NCBI GenBank assembly: GCA_017792425.1
Contig: CP051233.1
Location: 62,001 to 126,000 of the forward strand
Reading direction: 5' to 3'
Length of the DNA: 64,000 bases
Source of the DNA: Thalassovita sp.
Lineage (GTDB): Bacteria; Pseudomonadota; Alphaproteobacteria; Rhodobacterales; Rhodobacteraceae
Position numbers and translations under genes: made by a program. Position 1 is the stretch's first letter. Every line of letters starts with the position of its first letter. Shown piece by piece: positions 19,227 to 29,076 of the stretch. Under the pieces are notes generated by a model that was not told the origin of the DNA, did not search any database, and worked only from the letters and a program-made list of their open reading frames with translations.

Positions 19227-21188
19227 CTAGCCGATCTGCAGCGGCTCGCGGGTCTGTTCTGTGGCCTTTTCGACCCAACGCGCGATCACCGCGCGGGCGG
19301 CCTCTGTATCGTCCTCTTCAACCGCCGCCCGCAGGTCTTTCAGGGCGTTGGCAATTTCAATTTCGGACAAGTAGGTTTCCTGAGCACGCAGGATCTTGGG
19401 ATGCGGCGTGGTCAGCATATCGGGGGAAATCAGCAACTCCTCAACCAGCTTTTCGCCGGGCCGCAAACCAGTGACCTTGATTTCGATATCCCCATCCGGG
19501 TTTGCGGCATTGCGGACAGTGAACCCTGCGCCCTGGATCATCTGACGCGCCAGCTTGCGGATCGGCACCAATTCACCCATATCCAGCACGAACAGGTCGC
19601 CGCCGCGCGCGAAGGATCCGGCCAGCAACACCAGTCGCGCGGCCTCTGAGATCGTCATGAAATAGCGGGCGACGTCGTTATGGGTTAGTGTGACGGGTCC
19701 ACCCCGCGCGATCTGCTCCTTGAACAGCGGGATCACCGAACCTGACGACCCCAGAACGTTTCCGAACCGCACCATCGCAAAGCGGGTCGCCTCTGTTCTT
19801 GTGGCCAGATCCTGAACAACAAGCTCGGCCAGCCTTTTTGAGGCCCCCATGACATTCGTCGGCCGCACGGCCTTGTCCGAGGACACCAGGATGAACCGCC
19901 CGACACGCGCCCTGAAGGCCGCGTCGGCAATCGTTTTGGTGCCCAGTACGTTGTTCCTGAGACCGGCAATTTCGTTGGTTTCAACCAACGGCACATGTTT
20001 GTAAGCGGCGGCGTGCAGAACGACCTCGACCTGGTGGCGTTCCAGCACGCTGGCGCACAGGACGGGGTCACAAACGGACCCAAGGACCGAAACGATTTCA
20101 ATCCGGTGCCGCACATCCAGATCGTTCAGTTCCTTTTCAATCGTGTACAGCGCCAGTTCGCTGTGATCCAACAGAACCAGTTTCTGCGGCTTGCAGGCGA
20201 TCAGTTGACGGCAAAGTTCCGACCCGATCGAACCACCTGCCCCGGTGATCAGGATGCGGCGTGATTGATAACTTTCGGCGACGGCAGGCAGTTCCGATTC
20301 CAGCTTGTTGCGCCCCAGAAGGTCGTCCAGAGATACAGGCGCGCTGCGCTTGCCCCAGTCCTTTTGGCTGATCAGTTGCGCGAAAGAGGGCAACGTATGC
20401 ACTTGGCAACCCATTTCACGCAGGCGCAGGGCAACGCGCGCCTGCACCGCCGCCGGGGCGGATGGCATCGCTAACACCACGCGATCCACTGATTTTTCTG
20501 CGATCAGTTCTCGCAAACGGCTGGGGGCGTAAACGGTAACGCCGGACACTGTCAAACTTTGCAGGCGGGGGTTATCGTCAACAAACGCCACCAGAACCAC
20601 CGCGTCGTCTGTCCGCAGCGCGGCGGCAAGCTGCTGACCGGTCTGCCCCGCACCATACACGATCACACGTGTCCGATTGTGGGCGCGCCGGTAAATCGCC
20701 AGCAAGGCGCTGCGCATCAGGCTGCGCGAGGTGACCACGCTGATCAGGAAAACCATGCCGAACACGGCAAAGGACTGCGGCGGAAAAGGTGTTCCAAGGC
20801 CGTGGTTCAGCAGCATCCCGGCCAGAGTCAGGACGCAGGCCAGCAGCGCGGCCAGCTTGACCCCGCCCGCCTCGAACGCGTTCAGGCGGATTTTGGGGAT
20901 TCCCAGCATGGCAGAGCCGATGATGCACAGCAGGAAAAGCGCCAGACCCACATAAAGCGCACTTTGCATCGTGTGCGGGTTCAGTTCAGGAACACCGAAC
21001 AGCAGGGTTGCGACAGCCAGACTGGCCAGAACCTGCACAGCGTCAAGGAATAGAAAAATCCTGCCCTTTCGCTGTGGCGTCAGGGAAAGCGCATATTCGT
21101 GCAAATCAATCTTTCGTCCGAAAATCGATGAAAGCAACTGGAACACCCCCGCGCCGGAACCGCTGAAAGAAACGCACTTAAACCACAA
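19227..21188 (-). CDS. Membrane-bound nucleoside-diphosphate-sugar epimerase/dehydratase (CapD/WbpM type)
   Basis: About 653 residues. An N-terminal part with four predicted transmembrane helices (residues about 45-175) is followed by a CoA-binding-like Rossmann segment (VIVYGAGQTGQQLA) and a C-terminal short-chain dehydrogenase domain with ILITGAGGSIGSELCRQL, SSDKAVRPTNVMGASKR and MVRFGNVLGSSGSV. Proteins of this build make UDP-sugars (often 4,6-dehydration) for O-antigen or capsule. The serine-Asp-Lys motif in place of YxxxK is typical of this large group. The start is uncertain: TTG 21188 or GTG 21146. It heads no obvious operon but shares strand and theme with the next two genes. Confidence 0.85.
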   Translation of the reverse strand: MWFKCVSFSGSGAGVFQLLSSIFGRKIDLHEYALSLTPQRKGRIFLFLDAVQVLASLAVATLLFGVPELNPHTMQSALYVGLALFLLCIIGSAMLGIPKIRLNAFEAGGVKLAALLACVLTLAGMLLNHGLGTPFPPQSFAVFGMVFLISVVTSRSLMRSALLAIYRRAHNRTRVIVYGAGQTGQQLAAALRTDDAVVLVAFVDDNPRLQSLTVSGVTVYAPSRLRELIAEKSVDRVVLAMPSAPAAVQARVALRLREMGCQVHTLPSFAQLISQKDWGKRSAPVSLDDLLGRNKLESELPAVAESYQSRRILITGAGGSIGSELCRQLIACKPQKLVLLDHSELALYTIEKELNDLDVRHRIEIVSVLGSVCDPVLCASVLERHQVEVVLHAAAYKHVPLVETNEIAGLRNNVLGTKTIADAAFRARVGRFILVSSDKAVRPTNVMGASKRLAELVVQDLATRTEATRFAMVRFGNVLGSSGSVIPLFKEQIARGGPVTLTHNDVARYFMTISEAARLVLLAGSFARGGDLFVLDMGELVPIRKLARQMIQGAGFTVRNAANPDGDIEIKVTGLRPGEKLVEELLISPDMLTTPHPKILRAQETYLSEIEIANALKDLRAAVEEDDTEAARAVIARWVEKATEQTREPLQIG

Positions 21189-21190
21189 GA

Positions 21191-21207
21191 CTTTCTTGGG
21201 GAAATAC
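21191..21207 (-). repeat. Possible degenerate copy of the GTATTT repeat
   Basis: The minus strand reads GTATTTCCCCAAGAAAG just before the epimerase start. It resembles the GTATTT-N2-GGCAAGATGAAAGG tail found at 13343 and 25572 but is shortened. It may be chance. Confidence 0.25.
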
Positions 21208-21307
21208 TGTCAGAACCCGCCAACAACCTCAAGCAAGGACAGATTCGCACCGATCAACCTGCGTCATTCTTGCCAACAATCAGTTAACGGCTGATGGAAT
21301 TGTAAGC

Positions 21308-21919
21308 TTAGTGGACACGAATTTGGCGAAAGACTGTTTTGACCATCAACAGCAAATCCAGGCATAGGCTGCGTCGGTCTTGGTAAATCAGGTCCAACCG
21401 GGCCTTGCGCGGGATGCAGCGCCGTTCATAGACCTGCTCTGTTTCCTTCGGCGTTCCACACCGCGCCAGCAGGCGTTCTTCGTGCCGGTGAAATGTGATC
21501 GTCGCCAGCCCGGTGATCCCGGGCCGCGACCGCAGCACCCGTGCATAGAGCGCCGGGAAGCGTTCGACATACCGACGCAATGGCGGGCGCGGACCGACAA
21601 AGCTGATATCTCCGCGCAAGACGTTCCATAGCTGCGGCAGCTCGTCCAATCGGTGGCGACGCAGAAAGGCGCCGGTACGCGTAATCCGGCTATCCTTGTC
21701 CCCGCCCGACACCCCTGCATCATGGGGCACAACTGTCATCGTGCGGAATTTCCACAGTTGGAAACCGGTGGTTGGTGTTTTCATCCGCTCTGATCGGTAC
21801 AGGACTGGTCTGCCGTCGCGGATCAGCACCAGTAGGGCCACCCCTGCTATCACCGGCAACAACAGTATCCCCAGCACAAGCGCGGCGGCGACATCCAACA
21901 GGCGTTTTGACGGCGTCAT
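21308..21919 (-). CDS. Sugar transferase (undecaprenyl-phosphate sugar phosphotransferase family)
   Basis: A 203-residue bacterial sugar transferase (PF02397-type) that starts a lipid-linked polysaccharide unit. It has one N-terminal transmembrane helix ([26 protein letters not shown]), the substrate motif LYRSERM...[36 protein letters not shown] and RPGITGLA, the hallmark blocks of WbaP/PglC-like enzymes. It is the short form without the long membrane domain. ATG 21919 behind GGAGGA overlaps the stop of the upstream epimerase gene by 4 bp, so both are cotranscribed. Confidence 0.9.
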   Translation of the reverse strand: MTPSKRLLDVAAALVLGILLLPVIAGVALLVLIRDGRPVLYRSERMKTPTTGFQLWKFRTMTVVPHDAGVSGGDKDSRITRTGAFLRRHRLDELPQLWNVLRGDISFVGPRPPLRRYVERFPALYARVLRSRPGITGLATITFHRHEERLLARCGTPKETEQVYERRCIPRKARLDLIYQDRRSLCLDLLLMVKTVFRQIRVH

Positions 21920-22758
21920 GCCCGTTCCTCCAATGTCAGCCAATCCCTGATGATATGGCCCGGATCGGCCGCGCTAGCCGGCATTCCGGTGAGGCTGGTA
22001 AAACGATCACAATTCATGGTCACGCTTTGCGCGACCGTGGCAGGCGCGGGTCGCCATTCATGGGGATGATTGACGGCCTTCAACAACGCCTCCATCCTGA
22101 CGGGCGCAGGAGCGCCGACATTCAGGACCGTTGGCAAACCGTCCGACTGCGTCGCCAGACGAACCAACCCCCGCGCCAAATCGGACGGCGCGATATAGCT
22201 ACGTTCGGGTCCGTTGCCGTCCTGAAACCGGTCCAGATGAACCGGCGCCGCCTCTGCCGCCCAACCCCGGCGGATCGACGCAGCCAGGCTTTCTGCCCCG
22301 GCTACCGATCCGATCCGCAGGATCGTCGGTTCTGGCCCGTCCGCGTGGGCCAGGGCGCGCTCCATGTCCAACTTGGCCTGCCCATAGGCGTTGACCGGGC
22401 TGGTTGGATCCTTTTCATCCAGCAACCCGGACTTGGGTGCGTACACGGCGACCGACGAACAATGTAGCACGCGTCCTGCCCCGCTTGCGCGCGCCAGTTC
22501 CTGCGCGGATAACGCCAGATCGGTGTTTACTACCAATGCTTCGGGCGCACCCTGCGTCACGCCCCATAGTGCGATAACGGCGCTGACCTGCCCGAACGGG
22601 TTCGGTTGTCCGGGCCGCCAGCACATCCCCGCCCCCGACCGGCGCTGAAAAACCAGTTCCACACCGTCAGGGGGACTCTGCTCCCACGCACGCTGCAGCA
22701 ATCGGCCAACACGGCCTGTCGACCCCAGCACCAAGATCCGATTCAACTGACTGCTCAC
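21916..22758 (-). CDS. NAD-dependent epimerase/dehydratase
   Basis: A 280-residue extended short-chain dehydrogenase with an N-terminal [14 protein letters not shown] nucleotide-binding motif and a [12 protein letters not shown] segment that supplies the catalytic Tyr and Lys (YxxxK). It should modify a nucleotide sugar for the polysaccharide started by the downstream transferase. The start looks like GTG 22758, without a clear ribosome-binding site; TTG at 22746 is an alternative. Exact sugar chemistry cannot be read from sequence. Confidence 0.78.
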   Translation of the reverse strand: MSSQLNRILVLGSTGRVGRLLQRAWEQSPPDGVELVFQRRSGAGMCWRPGQPNPFGQVSAVIALWGVTQGAPEALVVNTDLALSAQELARASGAGRVLHCSSVAVYAPKSGLLDEKDPTSPVNAYGQAKLDMERALAHADGPEPTILRIGSVAGAESLAASIRRGWAAEAAPVHLDRFQDGNGPERSYIAPSDLARGLVRLATQSDGLPTVLNVGAPAPVRMEALLKAVNHPHEWRPAPATVAQSVTMNCDRFTSLTGMPASAADPGHIIRDWLTLEERA

Positions 22759-22827
22759 ACCGTTGGGACATCCGATCGTTTCAAATGCCCAACAGCATTA
22801 CCATCCCCGAAAGCATCGGAACAGGGA

Positions 22828-24387
22828 TCACTTTGCCCAATAGGGTTCGCGCAACTCTCGTTTCAGGATTTTGCCGATAGAACTGCGGGGCAATTCAGGG
22901 CGCACCTCTACTGCCGACAGGCGATGGCTTTTGCCCAGACGACTGTTCGCGGCCGCGCGGATTTCTTCGGCGGACCGCGTGGCGGATTGCTTCAGCACGA
23001 CCAGACCAAGCGGCGTTTCCCCCCATTCATCAGAGGGGATCCCGATCACCGCCGCATCTGCCACATCAGGATCTTCCAGCAGGATCAGCTCCAGATCGTT
23101 GGCATAGATGTTCAGGCCACCCGAAATGATCATGTCCTTCTTGCGATCAGACAGAACAAGGAACCCCTCGGCATCAAAGCTGCCCATATCGCCGGATCGA
23201 AAGAAAACCGCGCCATCCTGATCGGTCCAGATATATTCACGGGTCAAGTCCTCGCGCCCGAAATAGCCGCTCATCATCGCGGGGCTGCGACCAACGATTT
23301 CACCAACCTCGCCTTGCGCGACCTCTGCGCCGTCCGGCCCGATCAGCCGGATTTCCGTGCCGGGGCTGGGCTGCCCCACGGTGTGCAGCTTGTCGGGCCT
23401 TTCGTCTGCCGCCAGAACGGTGACGCCGCCACCCTCGGTCAGGCCATAGTATTCCAGCAGCTTTCCGGGAAACCGCGCCAGAACGTCCTTCTTTACCTCT
23501 GCCCGCAGCGGGGCCGAGGTAGAGAATTTCACGCGCATAGTGGACAGGTCAAACGCGTCGAAATCCGGGACATCCATGATCCGCTTGTACTGGACAGGCA
23601 CCAGCATCGTATGCGTGATCTTTTCCGTCTCGACCAGCTTCAGGTATTCCCGTGCATCGAATTTCGGCATCAACACCACGGTGGACCCGCCCACCAGCGT
23701 CGGCAGGAAACTGACCAGCGTGGTGTTGGAATACAGCGGCGTTGACAGCAGCGTGCGCGCCTTGTCGCAATAGCCGCTCGGCTCTGCCCTCTCCATGTGG
23801 ATCGCCCGCATCCAGTGGCTGTGAACAATCCCTTTCGGCGTTCCCGTCGTGCCCGAAGAGTAGATCAGGTTGAACGGATTGTCCCAACCAATCGGGACCA
23901 TCGGATCAGCTTCATCGGCACCCGACAGCAGGGTTTCATAGTCCAGATACCCCTCTGCCACAAAGTCCAATGCCACGCGGGTGATGCTCAGCTGATCCAG
24001 GAAACCGGCCACAAGGGGCCGGTACTGTGCGGACAGAAACAAAACCTTCGCGCCGCTATCCGCCAGCATCTTTTTCAGCGCCTCGGATGACGCCATGGTG
24101 GACAGCGGCGTCAGACAGGCTCCTGCACGCAAACCACCGATAAACACCTCGGCATAGGCGGCTGAATTCGGGGACAGCACCGCCACCCGGTCCGTCGGTT
24201 TCACACCCAGCCCGATCAACGCGTTCGCTGCCCTGTTGACGCGGGCGTCGAATTCCGCCCAGTTCAAGCGGGTTTCACCGCAGACAAGGGCTTCTGCAGA
24301 TGGGTCTTTCCGCGCCGCGTCGCGGATCATTTGAACGACTGTTCGATCTGGTAGTGTTGCCGGTTGCGGCGGCGTAACGATTTGCAT
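22828..24387 (-). CDS. AMP-forming acyl-CoA synthetase / ligase
   Basis: The 519-residue ANL-superfamily enzyme activates a carboxylic acid through an acyl-adenylate to a CoA thioester. The P-loop LIYSSGTTGTPKGI, the YYGLTEGGG motif, the GDMGSFDAEGF hinge region and the C-terminal SIGKILKREL lysine motif are all present. ATG 24387 follows GGGAGGAAA. It sits alone between the polysaccharide genes and recF, an unusual neighbour. The substrate is unknown: a fatty, cyclohexane or aromatic acid are all possible, and a link to the aromatic pathway nearby is only a guess. Confidence 0.85.
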   Translation of the reverse strand: MQIVTPPQPATLPDRTVVQMIRDAARKDPSAEALVCGETRLNWAEFDARVNRAANALIGLGVKPTDRVAVLSPNSAAYAEVFIGGLRAGACLTPLSTMASSEALKKMLADSGAKVLFLSAQYRPLVAGFLDQLSITRVALDFVAEGYLDYETLLSGADEADPMVPIGWDNPFNLIYSSGTTGTPKGIVHSHWMRAIHMERAEPSGYCDKARTLLSTPLYSNTTLVSFLPTLVGGSTVVLMPKFDAREYLKLVETEKITHTMLVPVQYKRIMDVPDFDAFDLSTMRVKFSTSAPLRAEVKKDVLARFPGKLLEYYGLTEGGGVTVLAADERPDKLHTVGQPSPGTEIRLIGPDGAEVAQGEVGEIVGRSPAMMSGYFGREDLTREYIWTDQDGAVFFRSGDMGSFDAEGFLVLSDRKKDMIISGGLNIYANDLELILLEDPDVADAAVIGIPSDEWGETPLGLVVLKQSATRSAEEIRAAANSRLGKSHRLSAVEVRPELPRSSIGKILKRELREPYWAK

Positions 24388-24455
24388 TGGTTTCCTCCCT
24401 CGCTCAGGCCGCACTATGATTTCTTCGCTGTGCGAAATCAAGTTCCGCCAAGCGG

Positions 24456-25562
24456 CTATTGTGGCGTGCCGATCCGGGACTCTCCTCCGCTTTCCGTCAC
24501 CTCCAGATATTGCGCATCCGGCCCCAGGTCCGTGAACAGTTCCGGCCCGGTTCCGGTCATCCAGGCCTGCGCCTGCAAGGCGGTGAGTTCAGAATAGAGC
24601 GCGGCGCGGCGGTCTGCATCCAGATGGGCGGAAACCTCGTCCAGCAGCAGGATCGGCGGCGCACCCAGATCACGCACCAACGCACGCGCATTCGCCAGTA
24701 TCAGCGAAACCAGCAACGCCTTCTGCTCTCCGGTCGAACAGTCCTTTGCCGGAACACCCTTGGCGGCATAGACCCCGGACAGGTCAGCGCGATGCGGCCC
24801 CACCAGCGTCCGCCCCGCCGCCAGATCCCGAAACCGACTCTCTGCCAGCGCAGTGCGCAGGTCTGGCTCTGTCGCGGCTATTTCGCCCTCGGGCTGGATC
24901 AGCGCCAGGTCCGCCGCGGGAAAGGCTGTCTGCGCCTGATCCTGCGCATCGCGTAACAGGTCCAGCGCCACAGCCCGGTTGCCCTGAATCACGGCCCCGG
25001 CCCGCGCCATCTGCGTTTCCAACGCGGCATACCAATGCGGATCGCGCACCTGATCCTTCAACAGGCGGTTCCTCTCGCGCATGGCCTTTTCATAGTCCAA
25101 GGACGCATCGGCGTGGTTGGGGAAAAACGACAGGGTCATCCGGTCCAGAAACCTGCGGCGGCCCTCGGCCCCTTCGATCCACAGCCGATCCATCATCGGC
25201 ACCAGCCACAGAACCCGGCTGACCTCGCCCAGGTCCGACTGGCTGCCTGCCTTGTCGTCAATCCGCACCCGCCGGGCGGATCCTGCCTGTGACCAGGTTT
25301 CGATCTCATACATCCGCCCAAGCGAATGCAGAATGCCTGACACTTTCCAGCCCAACGCCTCTGGCCGCCGCGTCATCTCATCGGCCGAAGACCGCCGCAA
25401 CCCCCGCCCCGGGGAAAACAACGAAACCGCTTCCAGGATATTGGTCTTGCCTGCCCCGTTTGGCCCAAAGATCGCCACCGGCCTGCGGTCAGCTTCAATC
25501 CGGCCCGCCTTGTGCGACCGGAAATGCGACAGGTTCAGCTGCGAAAGAAAAAGGCCAGACAT
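24456..25562 (-). CDS. recF: DNA replication and repair protein RecF
   Basis: This 368-residue SMC-like ATPase loads RecA at single-strand gaps together with RecO and RecR. The Walker A motif FGPNGAGKTN (32-41) comes after the typical opening LSQLNLSHFRSHK, and the ABC signature plus Walker B appear near CSTGEQKALLVSLILANA and PPILLLDEVSAHLD. It lies directly after dnaN, as in many bacteria; a REP-like repeat fills the 58-bp gap and may supply its ribosome-binding site. Confidence 0.95.
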   Translation of the reverse strand: MSGLFLSQLNLSHFRSHKAGRIEADRRPVAIFGPNGAGKTNILEAVSLFSPGRGLRRSSADEMTRRPEALGWKVSGILHSLGRMYEIETWSQAGSARRVRIDDKAGSQSDLGEVSRVLWLVPMMDRLWIEGAEGRRRFLDRMTLSFFPNHADASLDYEKAMRERNRLLKDQVRDPHWYAALETQMARAGAVIQGNRAVALDLLRDAQDQAQTAFPAADLALIQPEGEIAATEPDLRTALAESRFRDLAAGRTLVGPHRADLSGVYAAKGVPAKDCSTGEQKALLVSLILANARALVRDLGAPPILLLDEVSAHLDADRRAALYSELTALQAQAWMTGTGPELFTDLGPDAQYLEVTESGGESRIGTPQ

Positions 25563-25571
25563 GGACCCCGG

Positions 25572-25620
25572 CCTTTCATCTTGCCCAAAATACTTTCGCC
25601 GAAGGCACGGGCGCAGCCCG
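25572..25620 (-). repeat. Intercistronic repeat between dnaN and recF
   Basis: On the minus strand a GGGCTGCGCCC hairpin (25609-25619) and CCTTCGGCGAAAG are followed by GTATTT-N2-GGCAAGATGAAAGG (25593 down to 25572). The tail agrees with the ligK-ligU element at 20 of 22 positions, the other two being the N2 bases. It ends 9 bases before the recF ATG, so GAAAGG may be the recF ribosome-binding site. Confidence 0.7.
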
Positions 25621-26739
25621 TCAGACCCGCATCGGCATCACGACATAGACCGCGCTGGCATCATTGCCTTCGCGCATCAGGGTCGGATCCCCGGCCGAGT
25701 TGAACAGGAACACGGCGTTTTCCCGGTCCACCTGCGATGCGATTTCCAGCAGGTATTTCGCGTTGAAACCGATTTCCAGCCGTTCGTCACCGTATGCGAC
25801 AGCCAGTTCCTCTTCTGCCGCGCCGCTGTCGGGGGCGTTGACGGACAGAACCAGCCGGTCCTCTTCCAGCGCCATTTTCACCGCACGCGACCGTTCCGAT
25901 GAAACCGTCGCCACGCGATCCACCGCGGCGGCGAATTCGCTGGCGTCAACCTCCAGCTTGCGGGTGTTTCCAGTGGGAATGACGCGGGTGTAATCCGGGA
26001 AAGTCCCGTCGATGACCTTCGAGGTCAGCGTGATGTTCGGCGTGGCAAAGCGGATCTTGGTCTCGCTCACGGATACCGCGATCTGCATCTCGTCGTCGTC
26101 CAGAAGCTTGCGCAACTCGCCCACGGTTTTGCGCGGGACGATCACGCCGCTCATCCCTTCAGCGCCCGAGGGCAAGTCCGCATCAATCCGGGCAAGGCGG
26201 TGTCCATCAGTGGCCACGGCGCGCAACACCTTGCCGCCATCTGAATCGGCGACGTGCAAGTAGACGCCGTTCAGGTAGTACCGCGTTTCCTCGGTCGAGA
26301 TCGCGAACTTCGACTTGTCGAACAACCGGCGCAACACGGGTGCGGGGGCGCTAAAGTTCGACGCGTATTCCGAGGACGCCATCACCGGGAAATCCTCTTT
26401 GGGCAGGGTTGCCAAGTTGAAATGCGACCGGCCAGCCTCGACGTTCAATCGGCCAGCGACACCGTCATCGGACAGGGTGACCAGCGCGCCGTCCGGCAGC
26501 TTACGGACGATTTCATGCAGGGTGACAGCGGACACGGTCGTGGCGCCGGCCTTTTCAACCATGGCCGGTGCCTTGTCGACAACCTCTATATCCAGGTCGG
26601 TGGCGCGGAACTGGACGGTGTTGCCATCAGCTTCGATCAGGACATTGGCAAGGATCGGTATCGTGTTGCGCCGTTCCACAACCGATTGCGCCTGAGACAC
26701 GGCCTTCAGTAGCGTGCCGCGTTCAATGCTGAATTTCAT
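25621..26739 (-). CDS. dnaN: DNA polymerase III beta subunit (sliding clamp)
   Basis: The 372-residue clamp protein begins MKFSIERGTLLKAVSQAQSVVERR and ends VVMPMRV, both typical of DnaN, whose C-terminal M-P-M-R segment helps form the peptide-binding pocket. Three repeated clamp domains fit the length. ATG 26739 is preceded by TAGGAG. It is the second gene of the dnaA-dnaN-recF set. Confidence 0.97.
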   Translation of the reverse strand: MKFSIERGTLLKAVSQAQSVVERRNTIPILANVLIEADGNTVQFRATDLDIEVVDKAPAMVEKAGATTVSAVTLHEIVRKLPDGALVTLSDDGVAGRLNVEAGRSHFNLATLPKEDFPVMASSEYASNFSAPAPVLRRLFDKSKFAISTEETRYYLNGVYLHVADSDGGKVLRAVATDGHRLARIDADLPSGAEGMSGVIVPRKTVGELRKLLDDDEMQIAVSVSETKIRFATPNITLTSKVIDGTFPDYTRVIPTGNTRKLEVDASEFAAAVDRVATVSSERSRAVKMALEEDRLVLSVNAPDSGAAEEELAVAYGDERLEIGFNAKYLLEIASQVDRENAVFLFNSAGDPTLMREGNDASAVYVVMPMRV

Positions 26740-26894
26740 ACCCTTGCTCCTATCGTCTGACGGCCCGATGCCGGGGAGGGGCAGGGTAAACAATTCCCCA
26801 GTCGGCTCAAGCTGTTTGTTGCTTTGTCCGCTGGTTTATGAAGCCCGTCAAGAGCCGTTGGGCCGCCCGCGCTGCGAACAGCCCCGAAAGCAGG

Positions 26895-28262
26895 TCAGGC
26901 TTCCAATGCGCGACGCAAAAGCTCCAGATCTTCGGCGATCTGGCCATCCTTGGCGCGCAATTCCTCGATCCGCTTGACGCCGTGCATGACGGTTGTGTGG
27001 TCGCGCCCGCCGAACCGGCGGCCGATTTCCGGCAACGACCGGCTGGTCAGCTGCTTGCACAGGTACATGGCCACCTGCCGTGGCCGGGCATAGGTGCGCA
27101 CGCGCTTGGGGCCGATCATGTCGGACAGGCGGATGTTGTAATGCTCCGAAACCTTGCGCTGGATTTCCTCGACGGTGATCTTGCGCTCGGATGCGCGCAA
27201 CACATCGGCCAGGCAGTCCTGCGTCAGCGCCATCGTGATCGGACGCCCGACCAGCGACGCAAAGGCGAACAGACGGGTCAGCGCGCCTTCCAGCACGCGT
27301 ACATTGGTGCTGATCCGATGGGCCAGAAATTCCAGCACGCCCGCTTCGACCTCCAGTCCCGGGTATTGCAGGCGATATTGTTCAACCTTCGACTGCAGAA
27401 TGCCTAGGCGCAGCTCGTAATCGGTAGGATGCAGATCCACCACCAGGCCGCACTGAAGGCGCGATTTGATCCGCTCCTCCATGTCCTTGATTTCACCCGG
27501 CGCGCGATCGGCTGAAATGATAATCTGCTTATTCTGATCGACCAATGCATTGAAAGTGTGAAAGAATTCCTCTTGCGTGGAATCCTTTCCCGCGATGAAT
27601 TGCACATCATCCACCATCAGCACGTCGACAGAGCGGAACAACTGCTTGAAATCCATCATCTTGCGATCACGCAGGGCCTGGACGAAGCGGTACATGAACT
27701 GTTCAGCGGACAGGTAGACGACATTGAGTTCCGGCTGCTGCTTCTGCAGCTCCCACGCGATGGCGTGCATCAGGTGGGTTTTACCCAGGCCGACCCCACC
27801 ATACAGAAACAGCGGATTGAAGGTCACAGGACCGCCCTCGGCCACCCGGCGGGCGGCAGCATGGGCCAGTTCGTTGGGTTTGCCGACAACGAACGTATCA
27901 AAGGTGAACCGCGAATCCAGCGGAGCCGACGGCAGTTGATCATCGGTCGCGGGACGGGCAGAGGAAGCGACAGCGGGTTGGGGCTGCGCCTCTCTGGCCG
28001 GGACAGGACGAGTCGGCGTGTTGGCGGCAACGCGGAAATTCAACCGGCGCACCTGAGTCCCCGTCTGGCACATCTGGTGCAGAATCAGATCACCAAAATT
28101 GCGCGAGACATAGTTGCCCAGAAAGGTGGTCGGCACGGAAAACGTCGCCACGCCTTCGGCGATCTCGTCGAACTCCAGCGGTTCGATCCAGTTTTTATAG
28201 TTACTTTGCCCGACCGTCCCCAAGAGTGTCTTCTTCAACTGACCCCATTGTTCTTGCGTCAT
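26895..28262 (-). CDS. dnaA: Chromosomal replication initiator DnaA
   Basis: 455 residues in four domains: an N-terminal oligomerisation domain (WGQLKKTLLGTVGQSNYKNWI), a variable linker rich in Pro and Ala, the AAA+ domain (Walker A YGGVGLGKTHL, Walker B VLMVDDVQF) and the C-terminal DNA-binding domain with GRRFGGRDHTTVMHGV. ATG 28262 was chosen because DnaA proteins begin just before this domain; the ribosome-binding site is weak. It lies 155 bp upstream of dnaN. Confidence 0.97.
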   Translation of the reverse strand: MTQEQWGQLKKTLLGTVGQSNYKNWIEPLEFDEIAEGVATFSVPTTFLGNYVSRNFGDLILHQMCQTGTQVRRLNFRVAANTPTRPVPAREAQPQPAVASSARPATDDQLPSAPLDSRFTFDTFVVGKPNELAHAAARRVAEGGPVTFNPLFLYGGVGLGKTHLMHAIAWELQKQQPELNVVYLSAEQFMYRFVQALRDRKMMDFKQLFRSVDVLMVDDVQFIAGKDSTQEEFFHTFNALVDQNKQIIISADRAPGEIKDMEERIKSRLQCGLVVDLHPTDYELRLGILQSKVEQYRLQYPGLEVEAGVLEFLAHRISTNVRVLEGALTRLFAFASLVGRPITMALTQDCLADVLRASERKITVEEIQRKVSEHYNIRLSDMIGPKRVRTYARPRQVAMYLCKQLTSRSLPEIGRRFGGRDHTTVMHGVKRIEELRAKDGQIAEDLELLRRALEA

Positions 28263-28744
28263 TTTTTCGTCCAGCCTGTTGTCCCCAATGCGCAGGCATG
28301 GCCTGCGCCGTCCTTCGTTTCGTCCCCACAGCGTCAGCAACACGACACTGTTCCCGCTGATGCAGATTCAGCGGGCCTTTTCGTCCCTTCAGGTTCGTAT
28401 ACGCCGCTTCGCGCCCGATTAAGCCCCGACTGTCCCCGTCAGGCATAATCATATGGCGCGCCTTAGGCGCGTCTTGTTGGACACGTTGCAGATACCCGCA
28501 GAAAACCAACCGAAGCCTGATCGCAAGCGCGACTGGCTGTTTGGCAGTCTTCCCAGATCCGGCGCCGCGTAGCGAATGGCGCCTGAACCAACCTGTCCCC
28601 CCAAGGCGATGTGACTCGCAGCTGGAAGTTACCAAGTCGTCTGCGGGCGGGGCAACTGAACTTCGGGGCTTGACTCAGATATTCCGAAAAAGAATCTCTG
28701 CCCCCCGCCGGGATTGCATCAGAAATGTCACAGTTCGGAAAAAA
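28263..28744. promoter_or_regulatory. Intergenic region upstream of dnaA
   Basis: About 480 bp hold no convincing gene. Visible are a perfect 8-bp inverted repeat CCCGCTGA/TCAGCGGG with a 7-nt loop (28353-28375), followed on the plus strand by CCTTTTC; a smaller CGCGCC-TTA-GGCGCG hairpin (28457-28471); and a TTGACT (28670-28675) with GAATCT 16 bp later on the plus strand. The dnaA promoter must lie here on the minus strand, perhaps with TATACG near 28400, but I cannot place it firmly. No exact DnaA box (TTATNCACA) was seen. Confidence 0.4.
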
Positions 28745-28782
28745 CGAAAAAAGGCGCCCTGCGACAGGACGCCTTTTTTATT
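28745..28782 (-). terminator. rpsT terminator
   Basis: AAAAAAGGCG-C-CCTG / CAGG-A-CGCCTTTTTTA (28747-28780) forms a GC-rich stem with one internal mismatch, flanked by A and T tracts, so it can work in both directions. It lies 30 bp after the rpsT stop. Confidence 0.85.
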
Positions 28783-28812
28783 GTTATTTTTCAGTCAATT
28801 AGTCTGAAAAAT

Positions 28813-29076
28813 TCAGGCCATTGCCTTTACGCGGGCCGACAGGCGCGACATTTTGCGGGCTGCGGTGTTCTTGTGGAACACACCCTTGGTGACGCCGCGC
28901 ATCAGTTCGGGCTGGGCGGCTTGCAGGGCGGTTTTGGCGGCGTCCTGATCACCCGACGCGATGGCCTCTTCGACCTTGCGCAGGTAGGTGCGGATACGCG
29001 AACGACGGGCTTTGTTGACGGCGAAGCGACGCTCGTTCTGACGGGCGCGTTTCTTTGCCTGGGGCGAGTTTGCCAT
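28813..29076 (-). CDS. rpsT: 30S ribosomal protein S20
   Basis: An 87-residue, very basic helical protein that binds the 5' domain of 16S rRNA. The opening [17 protein letters not shown] and the [16 protein letters not shown] ending match S20. It is a single-gene unit with its own terminator, upstream of dnaA on the same strand, as is common in Rhodobacteraceae. Confidence 0.97.
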   Translation of the reverse strand: MANSPQAKKRARQNERRFAVNKARRSRIRTYLRKVEEAIASGDQDAAKTALQAAQPELMRGVTKGVFHKNTAARKMSRLSARVKAMA

